64,000 bases of DNA from Mucilaginibacter roseus (GTDB taxonomy: Bacteria > Bacteroidota > Bacteroidia > Sphingobacteriales > Sphingobacteriaceae), in assembly GCF_021215455.1 (NCBI RefSeq), contig NZ_JAJPWV010000004.1, positions 62,001 to 126,000 of the forward strand. The letters are read 5' to 3'. The position numbers and the translations under genes were made by a program. A model generated the notes under the pieces. The model made no database searches and was not told the DNA's origin. It saw only the letters and a list, made by a program, of their open reading frames with translations. The first letter of the stretch is position 1, and the number at the start of each line of letters is the position of its first letter. This document shows, one piece after another, positions 8,667-18,153 of the stretch.

Positions 8667-9998
8667 ATGTACCATTTAGATGTAGCCCCCGAAAACGTGC
8701 ACAACGTTTTGGCAAAACATATTTTAGCCGACGGATTTGACCTTACTTTCGATATGGAAAAAAGTGAGGGTGTTTACATTTTCGACTCAAAAAATAAACG
8801 TACCCTGCTCGATTTTTTTTCCTGCTTTGCATCTATCCCTTTGGGGTATAACCATCCCAAGATGCTTAATGACGAGGCTTTTAAAAAGAACCTGCTTTTG
8901 GCGGCGCTGACCAATCCGTCAAACTCTGATATATATACCGAACAGTATGCGCAATTTGTTAAAACCTTTGCAAGGGTTGGCATACCAGATTACCTGCCGC
9001 ATGCCTTTTTTATATCAGGTGGCGCGCTGGCCATTGAAAACGCGTTGAAGGTTGCCATGGACTGGAAAGTGCAAAAGAACTTTGCTAAGGGCTACACACA
9101 GGAAAAAGGCCATAAGGTTTTGCATTTTGAGCATGCCTTTCATGGCCGTTCAGGCTATACGCTGAGTTTAACCAATACGCAGGCAGTTAAAACCAAATGG
9201 TTCGCCAAGTTTGACTGGCCGCGGGTATCATTCCCGTATGTAGAATATCCCTTAACTGATGTTAACTATGACGCCCTGCTCAAACGTGAAGCTGCATCAA
9301 TAGAACAGATCAGAAAGGCATTTGCTGACAATAAGGATGACATTTGCGCCATCATAGTTGAGCCTGTACAGGCGGAAGGTGGCGACAATCACATGCGTAA
9401 GGAATTTGCCGGACAGTTGCGCCAATTAGCCGACGAGCATGACGCCTTGCTGATATACGACGAGGTGCAAACAGGTGTAGGCTTAAGCGGAAAGTTTTGG
9501 TGCCATGAACATTTTGGTGAAAAAGCCCGCCCGGATATAATTGCTTTTGGTAAAAAAATGCAGGTATGCGGTATATTGGCAGGTAAGCGTGTTGACGAGG
9601 TGGAACATAATACCTTCAATACATCATCGCGTTTAAATTCTACCTGGGGCGGTAGCCTTACCGATATGGTGCGTGCCTCTAAGATACTCGACATTATTGC
9701 CGAGGATGACCTTTGTAACCACGCAGCGCAAATGGGGACCTATTTGCAAACACAGCTGTCGGATATAGCTGGTAAAACAAACCTCATCAGCAATATCAGG
9801 GGTAAAGGCTTACTGTCGGCATTTGACTTTCCGGATCAGCAAACACGCAACAGATTTTTACAGGAAGGCCTTAACCGCGACGTAATGTTTTTAGGTTGTG
9901 GCGAACGTACCATACGCTTCAGGCCATCACTCGTTATTCAGCAAGCAGACATTGATAAAGGGCTGAACGTGCTCGAAGAGATATGCCGTGTATTATAA
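8667..9998 (+). CDS. lat: L-lysine 6-transaminase
   Basis: This 443-residue class III aminotransferase matches L-lysine epsilon-aminotransferase, which converts lysine and 2-oxoglutarate to allysine (piperideine-6-carboxylate) and glutamate in lysine catabolism. The N-terminal FDSKNKRTLLDFFSCFAS and GYNHPKM are characteristic of this subgroup. PLP contacts are GGALAIENALK (~118), the aromatic stacking residue in EHAFHGRSGY (~155), Asp265 in YDEVQTGVG, and the Schiff-base lysine in FGKKMQ (K296/K297). Length fits the family (~440-450). It is monocistronic, with its own candidate promoter and a strong terminator. No dehydrogenase for the next step is adjacent. Confidence 0.93.
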   Translation: MYHLDVAPENVHNVLAKHILADGFDLTFDMEKSEGVYIFDSKNKRTLLDFFSCFASIPLGYNHPKMLNDEAFKKNLLLAALTNPSNSDIYTEQYAQFVKTFARVGIPDYLPHAFFISGGALAIENALKVAMDWKVQKNFAKGYTQEKGHKVLHFEHAFHGRSGYTLSLTNTQAVKTKWFAKFDWPRVSFPYVEYPLTDVNYDALLKREAASIEQIRKAFADNKDDICAIIVEPVQAEGGDNHMRKEFAGQLRQLADEHDALLIYDEVQTGVGLSGKFWCHEHFGEKARPDIIAFGKKMQVCGILAGKRVDEVEHNTFNTSSRLNSTWGGSLTDMVRASKILDIIAEDDLCNHAAQMGTYLQTQLSDIAGKTNLISNIRGKGLLSAFDFPDQQTRNRFLQEGLNRDVMFLGCGERTIRFRPSLVIQQADIDKGLNVLEEICRVL

Positions 9999-10021
9999 CA
10001 AAAGTGTAATAATATTGCTAC

Positions 10022-10056
10022 AAGCGCCTTTTCGACATCAAAAAGGCGCTTTTTTT
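10022..10056 (+). terminator. Intrinsic terminator of lat
   Basis: Stem AAGCGCCTTTT (10022-10032) / AAAAGGCGCTT (10041-10051), perfect over 11 bp, with an 8-nt loop and a run of T after it. Confidence 0.88.
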
Positions 10057-10192
10057 GTATTAAAAATACTATAATCGTTAAAATTCGTTATTTAAAAATA
10101 TGCCCTTTGGCTATAAAATTATATTATCAATTAAGCGACTTACGGTTTAATATAAACCCAAAGTTTGCTGATCATGAAAAACCGATCCTGTC

Positions 10193-10624
10193 ATGAACAA
10201 ACAAATGGAGAAGCTGAAGAGACAACTGGCAGAGATATCTGAAGTTGTAAACACGTTCAAATCAGAAGCCGTACAGGTACGCATAGCCGAAAAACTTTTT
10301 GACGTGCTTATTGATACCGACAGGCTTGAGGATGGCGAGTTCGGCAAACGTGCACAGCGTTTTAAAACAGACGGCGACAACGCCGGCGGTTTTCCCTATC
10401 GCAAAAAACCAGGTGCCACACGGGTACTTAACCAATTGTTAGCTACAGATTTTTTTGATGTGCCTCGCTCCATTTCGGCCATAGCTAACTATTGTAAGGA
10501 TAATTACGATTCGGACTTTAAAACATCCGAGCTATCCGGCATCTTATTAAAATTGGTGAACGAGCAAAAGCTGAGACGCGAGAAAAGCCGCGACAATAAT
10601 CGTTTTGATTACGTTAAGGCTTAA
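10193..10624 (+). CDS. Hypothetical protein, 143 aa, helical
   Basis: I do not recognise this family by name. The product is a soluble, charged, mostly helical protein of 143 residues. The first 35 residues could form a coiled coil (MEKLKRQLAEISEVVNTFK). A central segment is rich in Gly/Arg/Lys (GGFPYRKKPG). The C-terminal 60 residues (SISAIANYCKDNY, then a SELSGILLKLVNEQKLRRE stretch) look like a winged-helix-type arrangement, which would suit nucleic-acid binding; this is inference from pattern only. Its stop codon lies inside a perfect 28-bp palindrome shared with the convergent bshB1 gene. Confidence 0.65.
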   Translation: MNKQMEKLKRQLAEISEVVNTFKSEAVQVRIAEKLFDVLIDTDRLEDGEFGKRAQRFKTDGDNAGGFPYRKKPGATRVLNQLLATDFFDVPRSISAIANYCKDNYDSDFKTSELSGILLKLVNEQKLRREKSRDNNRFDYVKA

Positions 10625-10636
10625 GCCTTAACGTAA
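10609..10636. repeat. Perfect 28-bp palindrome across two convergent stop codons
   Basis: Bases 10609-10636 read identically on both strands, with half-site TTACGTTAAGGCTT. The stop TAA of the 143-aa gene (10622-10624) and the stop of bshB1 (10628-10630) both lie inside it. No T-run follows on either side, so it is not a standard intrinsic terminator, though it would form a 3'-end hairpin in both mRNAs. Confidence 0.85.
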
Positions 10637-11353
10637 ATTAAACAGGTTATCAACCCCCAATATTTTTGTTGAAGTAAAACCTTCAGCATATCGTACACCT
10701 ATATTTTTGCCAAACTCTAAAGCACGGGCTTCAACTACCTTTATAAAGTCAGGCGATGAAATGTAGGTTTGTGGTTCGTTAGGATCCCAATCCGGGTTAT
10801 GAAACTGCGAACCAAATGCCAGCACGCTTTCAATCTTCTTATCCCAGTGTTCGGTAATATCTATCACTATATCAGGCTGAATGTACCTGTCCTGTATAAA
10901 ATGCAGCAGTAAATTCGGGCGCCACACATCCTGTAATTTTCCGTCACTGAAAGTCTCAATACGGCGCAGGCCTGATAAAAACACCGATGACTCTACCAAT
11001 TGATTGGCGCGACCATGATCGGGATGACGATCATGATAAGCATTAGTAATGATTATTTCCGGTTGATATTTACGTATCGCCTCTATCACCTTTAATTGAT
11101 AAGGCTTTGTATTTTCAAAAAAACCGTCGGGTATCTCCAGGTTTTCGCGTACAGTAAGTCCTAAAATTTCGCCTGATACTGCTGCTTCCTTAGCGCGTAT
11201 TTCAGGCGTACCGCGCGTGCCCAGCTCGCCAAGGGTTAAATCAACTATGCCTGCTTTTTTGCCCATGGCTATGTGCTTAAGCAAAACACCTGCACAACCC
11301 AGTTCGGCATCGTCGGGATGTACAGACAATACCAGTATATCTAATTTTAACAT
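10628..11353 (-). CDS. bshB1: Bacillithiol biosynthesis deacetylase BshB1
   Basis: The 241-residue protein is a PIG-L/LmbE-type zinc deacetylase of the BshB1 group, which removes acetate from N-acetylglucosaminyl-malate during bacillithiol synthesis in the cytoplasm. Zinc ligands fall in SVHPDDAELGC (His12, Asp15) and YHDRHPDHGRA (His113). The LGELGTRGTPEIRAKEA stretch and AFGSQFHNPD near the C-terminus are typical of BshB1. It is last in an apparent operon, starting 4 nt after the glutathione-peroxidase-like gene. bshA and bshC are not in the window. Confidence 0.93.
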   Translation of the reverse strand: MLKLDILVLSVHPDDAELGCAGVLLKHIAMGKKAGIVDLTLGELGTRGTPEIRAKEAAVSGEILGLTVRENLEIPDGFFENTKPYQLKVIEAIRKYQPEIIITNAYHDRHPDHGRANQLVESSVFLSGLRRIETFSDGKLQDVWRPNLLLHFIQDRYIQPDIVIDITEHWDKKIESVLAFGSQFHNPDWDPNEPQTYISSPDFIKVVEARALEFGKNIGVRYAEGFTSTKILGVDNLFNLR

Positions 11354-11357
11354 ATAT

Positions 11358-11861
11358 TTATTTGCTGCCGGCCTCTAAAAACCGGGTTATTTTTTTGCGG
11401 ATTTTGGATGACGTGGGGCTGGTAAAGGGATAAAAGAAATCAACCACCCTGCCGGTACGATCTATCAGGTATTTATGGAAGTTCCATTTGGGCGTTGAAC
11501 CGACAGCACCATTCTGCTTTTTATCTGCCAGAAATTTAAACAATGGATGCGCGTACGGCCCGCGTACCCTCAATTTATCAAAAACGCTGTAGTTGGGAAT
11601 GTTCACTTCACAAAATTGCTCAAGCGCTTCGCCTTCCAACGGTTCCTGGCTGCCAAAATCATTTGACGGGAAAGCCAGAATTTCAAAGTCCTTATCCGCA
11701 AATTCTTCTTTAAGCGCGGCCAAATCCTTAAGCTGAGGCGTAAAGCCGCATTGCGAAGCCGTATTAACGATCAGTAACACCTTGTTTTTAAAGGCAGAGA
11801 GATTGATTTGATCGCCGTTTAGCTTTGGAACATCATATTGGTAGATAGTATTCTCGGTCAT
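11358..11861 (-). CDS. Glutathione peroxidase family thiol peroxidase
   Basis: The 167-residue protein has the GPx thioredoxin fold. The peroxidatic Cys38 lies in NTASQCGFT, and the partners Gln72 (GSQEPL), Trp126 and Asn127 (KWNFHKYLI) complete the usual tetrad. In most relatives the second motif reads FPCNQFG; here it is FPSNDFG, so that cysteine is Ser66. The resolving cysteine may be Cys84, or a low-molecular-weight thiol may do the job. It sits between DUF4294 (2-nt gap to that stop) and bshB1, so bacillithiol is a possible reductant; that is inference. It detoxifies hydroperoxides. Confidence 0.9.
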   Translation of the reverse strand: MTENTIYQYDVPKLNGDQINLSAFKNKVLLIVNTASQCGFTPQLKDLAALKEEFADKDFEILAFPSNDFGSQEPLEGEALEQFCEVNIPNYSVFDKLRVRGPYAHPLFKFLADKKQNGAVGSTPKWNFHKYLIDRTGRVVDFFYPFTSPTSSKIRKKITRFLEAGSK

Positions 11862-11862
11862 C

Positions 11863-12483
11863 TTAATAATAAGCCCTGTCGTATCCGGATGTTCGGATGA
11901 TCTCTTCTATATCGCGCTCAACTTCAGGATCGTACTCTTGTTTTAAATTATGGCCAAACAGCCGGGCTACTGATTGCATCATAAATGCGTTAAGGCCGCC
12001 CTTCAACTCCTTAAGCATCGCGTAACTGCTGTTACCGGTTTCGCGGTCAATAAGTTTAATGAGCACCTCACCCTGACTGATTGTCATGTTCTTGATCTCG
12101 CGGTTAAACAAATCCTTAATCTGCTTTTCACAAGCCTTAACCAGTTCTTTTTGTTTCTTTTTGTCAGATGTAAGCGCAATATCGCGCTGTAACTGCCTAT
12201 AACGTTCGCCTGCATAACGGGCGTAAGGCATAACCTTCATCACGTTGTAGCGTAAGCGCTTATACTTTAGCCTGTCTTCCTCGCTGGCAAAAATGCGGGT
12301 ATCAACTATCTTCACGTCGGCCAACACTATCCAGGGAATCAGTTGGCCGTCTTTCTCGGTAAGATAGGTTTTGATGGTATCATTTTTGCCAATCACCATC
12401 TGTGGTTTAGCACTATCTGCCTGTGCCGACGCCAGCATAGGCAAACAACAAAAGCATGACAGTATTAAACCGATAAATTTCAT
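11863..12483 (-). CDS. DUF4294 domain protein, secreted
   Basis: This ~206-residue Bacteroidota-specific protein has a signal peptide (MKFIGLILSCF..., cleavage near ASAQA). The DUF4294 core is visible as IPWIVLADVKIVD, YNVMKVMPYARYAGER, then GEVLIKLIDRETGNSSYAMLK and LKQEYDPE at the end. Function is unknown. I start it at ATG 12483 rather than the upstream ATG at 12501 because the signal peptide then begins with MKF. It is first in the operon with the GPx-like gene and bshB1 and is divergent from the (p)ppGpp synthetase gene. Confidence 0.87.
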   Translation of the reverse strand: MKFIGLILSCFCCLPMLASAQADSAKPQMVIGKNDTIKTYLTEKDGQLIPWIVLADVKIVDTRIFASEEDRLKYKRLRYNVMKVMPYARYAGERYRQLQRDIALTSDKKKQKELVKACEKQIKDLFNREIKNMTISQGEVLIKLIDRETGNSSYAMLKELKGGLNAFMMQSVARLFGHNLKQEYDPEVERDIEEIIRTSGYDRAYY

Positions 12484-12594
12484 ATATTTACTTGTACACA
12501 AAATTAGTGCAAATTTTTAGGTAATTGGTTATTACCCGCAATTTACATTTTTTGTTACAAAATAATTATAAATACTTACACTGCAAGGCTATAC

Positions 12595-14820
12595 ATGAAA
12601 GATTTGGTGATTGACCTGGAAGCTGAGAAAAAAGAGATACTGAAACGTTACCGGGCGTTGCTGCGTGCCAGCAAATCAACCCTGCAAAAGGGTGATAAGC
12701 GCATGATACGCAAGGCCTTTGATATGGCTTTGGAAAGCCATAAAGATATGCGCCGCAAATCGGGCGAGCCTTATATATACCATCCTATCGCGGTAGCGCA
12801 AATAGCTGCTGAAGAGATCGGCCTGGGCACTACTTCTATTGTATGTGCCCTGCTGCACGATGTAGTTGAGGATACTGATGTACAACTGGATGACATTGAA
12901 CGTGAGTTTGGCAAAAAAGTGGCCAAGATTATTGACGGGCTGACCAAAATATCAGGCGTTTTCGACACCAATAGCTCACTGCAGGCCGAGAACTTCCGTA
13001 AAATGCTGCTTACCCTGGCTGATGACGTACGGGTAATACTAATAAAACTGGCAGACCGGTTGCACAACATGCGCACCATGGAGTTTATGCCGCGTGATAA
13101 GCAGCTTAAACTATCATCAGAAACAGTTTACCTGTATGCGCCGCTGGCGCACCGACTGGGCCTTTATGCTATAAAATCTGAACTGGAAGACCTCTCCATG
13201 AAATACATGGAGAAGGATACTTACCAGCTCATTAAGCGTAAGCTAAACGAGAAGAAGGCTGAGCGCGAAAAATTTATACGTGATTTTATTGAGCCCCTTA
13301 AGCGTACGCTGGAAAGCCAGGGCTTGCATGCCGATGTTTTTGGCCGCCCAAAATCTATCCATTCTATATGGAACAAGATGAAAAAGAAATCGATACCTTT
13401 TGAAGAGGTATACGATTTATTTGCAATCCGTATTATTTTGGATAGTCCGCCCGAAAGTGAAAAATCTGATTCATGGAAGGCTTATTCGATAGTGACTGAT
13501 CTATATCGCCCTAACCCTGACCGACTGCGCGACTGGATATCATCGCCTAAGGCAAACGGTTATGAATCATTACACACCACTGTAATGGGGCCACGCGGAC
13601 AATGGGTGGAAGTACAGATACGCACCACCCGTATGAACGAAATTGCCGAAAAGGGTTTCGCGGCGCACTGGAAGTACAAAGAGTCGAGCACCGATAGCGG
13701 ATTGGATCAGTGGGTACATAAAGTGCGTGAGCTATTGAAAAATCCTGACTCAAACGCGCTCGATTTTATTGACGATTTTAAGATGAACCTCTTTTCGGAC
13801 GAGATATTCATCTTTACTCCGAAAGGCGCGCTTATACAATTACCGCTAAATGCCACCGCGCTCGATTTTGCGTTTGAGATACATACCGACGTAGGTGCCA
13901 GCTGTATTGGCGCCAAGGTAAACCATAAGCTGGTGCCGCTTAACTACAAGCTGCAAAACGGCGACCAGGTGGAGATCATCACCTCGGGCAAGCAAACTCC
14001 TAAAGAGGACTGGTTGAACTTTGTAGTGACTGCAAAGGCGAAAGCCAAAATTAAATCGGCACTTAAGGAAGAAAAACGCAAGATTGCCGAGGACGGCAAA
14101 GAGATACTGGAACGTAAGCTGAAATCGCTGAAGATCACTTACAACTCCGACAACTTGCATAAATTAAGCTACTACTTTAAGCTGCCATCAACCCAAGACC
14201 TGTTTTACAATGTAGCTAAGGGCTTGATTGACATGAAGGACCTGAAAGAATACCAGGCATCCGAAAAGATAATTGAGAATAAGCCGCAGGATAAGATAGA
14301 GGCCGATCAGGTACAAAACCTCATCAAAAGCATCAAGACCAAAGACAGCGATATGCTGCTTATTGGCGAGGATATGCAGAAGATAGATTATAAGCTAGCT
14401 AACTGCTGTAACCCTATCCCCGGTGATGATGTGTTTGGATTTATTACCGTGAGCGAGGGCATCAAGATACACCGTACCAACTGCCCTAACGCAGCAAAGC
14501 TAATGGCCAATTACGGTTACCGGATTGTAAAAGCACGTTGGACAAATCAGCAGGAACTGGCCTTCCTGACCGGCTTACGCATACGCGGTATTGATGATGT
14601 TGGCTTGATTAACAAGCTGACTACCGTAATTTCAAACGATTTTAAGGTAAACATGCGATCCATAACGGTTGATAGTGATAACGGTATTTTTGAAGGCTCG
14701 ATAATGGTTTACGTAAATGACACTCAGCATCTGGAAGACCTGGTTAAAAAACTGAAACAAGTGCGCGGCGTAACCTCGGTTGATCGGTTTGATTCGGCGG
14801 TGGAGAAAGCGGCAGGATAG
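12595..14820 (+). CDS. Bifunctional (p)ppGpp synthetase/hydrolase, RelA/SpoT family
   Basis: The 741-residue stringent-response enzyme has all four usual domains. The HD hydrolase (~50-200) keeps His63 and the HDVVED motif (His88, Asp89, Glu92, Asp93), so it should degrade (p)ppGpp. The synthetase domain (~240-370) has GRPKSIHSIWNKM and an RLRD motif at 310-313, the positively charged RxKD-type form found in bifunctional enzymes. TGS follows from about 400 (DEIFIFTPKG). Then come the CC-type zinc-finger segment (LANCCNPIPGDD, ~603) and a C-terminal ACT domain (~665-735). Length is standard. Expression looks monocistronic, and the downstream gap holds a low-complexity repeat. Confidence 0.96.
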   Translation: MKDLVIDLEAEKKEILKRYRALLRASKSTLQKGDKRMIRKAFDMALESHKDMRRKSGEPYIYHPIAVAQIAAEEIGLGTTSIVCALLHDVVEDTDVQLDDIEREFGKKVAKIIDGLTKISGVFDTNSSLQAENFRKMLLTLADDVRVILIKLADRLHNMRTMEFMPRDKQLKLSSETVYLYAPLAHRLGLYAIKSELEDLSMKYMEKDTYQLIKRKLNEKKAEREKFIRDFIEPLKRTLESQGLHADVFGRPKSIHSIWNKMKKKSIPFEEVYDLFAIRIILDSPPESEKSDSWKAYSIVTDLYRPNPDRLRDWISSPKANGYESLHTTVMGPRGQWVEVQIRTTRMNEIAEKGFAAHWKYKESSTDSGLDQWVHKVRELLKNPDSNALDFIDDFKMNLFSDEIFIFTPKGALIQLPLNATALDFAFEIHTDVGASCIGAKVNHKLVPLNYKLQNGDQVEIITSGKQTPKEDWLNFVVTAKAKAKIKSALKEEKRKIAEDGKEILERKLKSLKITYNSDNLHKLSYYFKLPSTQDLFYNVAKGLIDMKDLKEYQASEKIIENKPQDKIEADQVQNLIKSIKTKDSDMLLIGEDMQKIDYKLANCCNPIPGDDVFGFITVSEGIKIHRTNCPNAAKLMANYGYRIVKARWTNQQELAFLTGLRIRGIDDVGLINKLTTVISNDFKVNMRSITVDSDNGIFEGSIMVYVNDTQHLEDLVKKLKQVRGVTSVDRFDSAVEKAAG

Positions 14821-15000
14821 TGAATAGTGATTAGTGATTAGAGGCTGGTAGTTGGTGATTATTTTTGCCATCTACTTTTAGGATTTAGAAATTAGCGTTT
14901 AAGATCTCAGCCCTCTATTTTCAATTCAAAATCATAATCATTTACTAATCTCCAATAACTAACCACTAATCAGCTTTTATTAATACCTTTACTTTTTATT
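14821..15000. repeat. Low-complexity intergenic repeat between the rsh gene and fur
   Basis: The gap is built from degenerate ATTAGTGATTAGTGA-like words on the left (14821-14841) and their reverse complement, ACTAATCTCCAATAACTAACCACTAATCA, on the right (about 14943-14972). For example TGATTAGTG at 14828-14836 pairs with CACTAATCA at 14964-14972. The whole could fold into a long weak hairpin. The same words recur in four other gaps of this window. Confidence 0.6.
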
Positions 15001-15018
15001 TTACTGCACTACTAAATT

Positions 15019-15486
15019 ATGCCCCAACAGGAAACTATAGCACTGGTAAAAAAGATATTCGAGGCCTATCTTGAAAACAAAAGCCTGCGCAAAACCCCTG
15101 AGCGCTTCGCCATATTAGAGGAAATATACTCGCGTAACGACCATTTTGATGTGGAATCATTATACATCCACATGAAAAATAAGAAGTACCGTGTTAGCCG
15201 CGCTACGGTTTATAATACGTTAGAGCTACTGGTATCATGCGATTTGGTGACCAAACACCAGTTTGGTAAAAACATGGCCCAGTTTGAGAAATCTTACGGC
15301 TTTAAGCAGCATGATCATATCATCTGTATCGACTGCGGCAAAGTGGTTGAGTTTTGCGATCCGCGTATACAGCAGATACAAAGCATGATGGGCGATATCC
15401 TGAAATTTGATATCAAACACCACTCGTTAAACCTTTACGGAAATTGTGTTAAATTAAAAGAAGGTGTTTGTGACAGAAAAGTTTAA
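15019..15486 (+). CDS. Fur-family metal- or peroxide-responsive repressor
   Basis: The 155-residue protein has the Fur architecture: an N-terminal winged helix with the recognition helix in [16 protein letters not shown] (~57-72) and a C-terminal dimerisation/metal domain with [15 protein letters not shown] (CxxC, ~98-110). A further Cys pair sits near the end ([11 protein letters not shown]). Which metal it senses (iron, zinc or peroxide via PerR-type sites) cannot be settled by eye. It lies 36 nt upstream of purA in the same direction, but a TAACTTTG element over its stop codon suggests purA has its own promoter. Targets are unknown. Confidence 0.92.
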   Translation: MPQQETIALVKKIFEAYLENKSLRKTPERFAILEEIYSRNDHFDVESLYIHMKNKKYRVSRATVYNTLELLVSCDLVTKHQFGKNMAQFEKSYGFKQHDHIICIDCGKVVEFCDPRIQQIQSMMGDILKFDIKHHSLNLYGNCVKLKEGVCDRKV

Positions 15487-15491
15487 CTTTG
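15484..15491 (+). promoter_or_regulatory. -7 element (TAACTTTG) upstream of purA
   Basis: TAACTTTG matches TAnnTTTG and overlaps the fur stop codon region, 31 nt before the purA ATG. A TTTG lies at 15467-15470, but the 13-nt spacing is too short for a normal -33 box. Confidence 0.35.
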
Positions 15492-15519
15492 CCGCCTTTC
15501 ACACAATATTGCAATTTAA

Positions 15520-16800
<1,281 letters not shown>

Positions 16801-16826
16801 GATATTTTTTATACAGATATACATTT

Positions 16827-16855
16827 AAAGGCCGGTTAATCCGGCCTTTTGTTTT
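16827..16855 (+). terminator. Intrinsic terminator of purA
   Basis: Stem AAAGGCCGG (16827-16835) / CCGGCCTTT (16841-16849) with a TTAAT loop, followed by TGTTTTATT. Confidence 0.88.
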
Positions 16856-16857
16856 AT

Positions 16858-16865
16858 TATTTTTG
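16858..16865 (+). promoter_or_regulatory. -7 element (TATTTTTG) of pabB, next to the purA terminator
   Basis: TATTTTTG matches TAnnTTTG and is separated from the GTG start at 16870 by CAGG. It lies 8 nt beyond the purA terminator stem, so terminator and promoter are nearly fused. No clear -33 box is visible. Confidence 0.45.
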
Positions 16866-16869
16866 CAGG

Positions 16870-18153
16870 GTGATCGTCTCACTGAACAATCCGGAAGAAT
16901 TTAAGCAAAAAGCAATTGCCTGGGCTCACAGCTTTGAGGTTTGCTGCTGCCTCAACTCCAATAATTTTACGGACAAATATGGCAAGTTTGAAGCGCTGAT
17001 AGCAGTAGGCGTAAAGGATGAATTAACCGCAAATGCAGGCAATGCTTTCGAGCAGCTGGAGCAATTCCGGCAAAAACATCAGGGCTGGGTAACCGGCTTT
17101 TTTGGCTACGATCTGAAGAACGAGGTGGAAAACTTATCATCAGCCAATCGTGATGGGTTGGGCTTTCCGGATGTGTATTTTTTCGCGCCGGAACATATCA
17201 TCGTGATAAAAAATAATAAGGCAGAAATCATCAGCGACGATGCGGATAGCTTGCTCGGCGATATTGAGCAGGCCTCGATACCATCAACAGATCAACCGGT
17301 ATCAGCTTACGTAAAAACCCGTTTCAGCAAAGACGAATACCTGCAAACCGCCAACCAAATAAAGCAGCATATTGCCCGGGGAGATATTTATGTAACCAAC
17401 TTTTGCCAGGAGTTTTACGCTGAGAATGCGGTTATTAACCCGCTAAGCATCTATAACAAACTAAACAGCATCTCTCCTAACCCCTTCTCTTCATACTTTA
17501 AGTTGAGGGATAAATACGTTGTATGCGCCTCGCCGGAAAGATTTATGGCTAAGCGTCGCGATAAACTAATCTCACAACCAATAAAGGGCACTGCGAAACG
17601 CAGCGACGACCCAGCCGAGGATGAAGCAAACAAGGCATCATTAAAGCGGCACACTAAAGAGTTACAGGAAAATGTGATGATAGTTGACCTTGTGCGTAAT
17701 GACCTTACCCGCTCTGCCAAACCAGGAACCGTGAAATCCGAGGAGCTGTTCGGTCTATACAGTTTTAAACATGTCCATCAAATGATATCGACTGTTGTTT
17801 GTGAAAAAGATGATTCGATAAGCGATGTCGAGGCGATTAAAAACACCTTCCCTATGGGGAGTATGACAGGCGCACCAAAGGTCAGCGCTATGCAACTTAT
17901 GGAGCAATACGAGCGCAGCAAACGGGGTATATATTCTGGTGCGATAGGCTATTTTAGTCCGAATGGGGATTTCGATTTCAATGTTGTGATAAGGAGCTTG
18001 CTATATAACTCAACCAATCAATACCTATCCTTTCAAACCGGTAGCGCCATTACTTTTAACGCTGATGCAGAGCAGGAATATGAGGAATGTTTATTAAAGG
18101 CAAAAGCTATTTTGGAAGTATTGGGGCAATCATCAGCCTACTCGCAGCTCTGA
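16870..18153 (+). CDS. pabB: Aminodeoxychorismate synthase component I
   Basis: The ~427-residue chorismate-binding enzyme makes 4-amino-4-deoxychorismate for folate synthesis. The motif PIKGTAKR carries the lysine (K239) typical of PabB, where anthranilate synthases have Ala (PIAGT). Other marks are GDIYVTNFCQEF, the VMIVDLVRNDLTR segment and a FPMGSMTGAPKVSAM segment. I start it at GTG 16870. The open frame extends to a TTG at 16849, but that lies in the purA terminator. The glutaminase subunit PabA is not adjacent. A PabC candidate is at 5104-5937. Its last 47 bp overlap the convergent DUF2071 gene. Confidence 0.93.
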   Translation: MIVSLNNPEEFKQKAIAWAHSFEVCCCLNSNNFTDKYGKFEALIAVGVKDELTANAGNAFEQLEQFRQKHQGWVTGFFGYDLKNEVENLSSANRDGLGFPDVYFFAPEHIIVIKNNKAEIISDDADSLLGDIEQASIPSTDQPVSAYVKTRFSKDEYLQTANQIKQHIARGDIYVTNFCQEFYAENAVINPLSIYNKLNSISPNPFSSYFKLRDKYVVCASPERFMAKRRDKLISQPIKGTAKRSDDPAEDEANKASLKRHTKELQENVMIVDLVRNDLTRSAKPGTVKSEELFGLYSFKHVHQMISTVVCEKDDSISDVEAIKNTFPMGSMTGAPKVSAMQLMEQYERSKRGIYSGAIGYFSPNGDFDFNVVIRSLLYNSTNQYLSFQTGSAITFNADAEQEYEECLLKAKAILEVLGQSSAYSQL

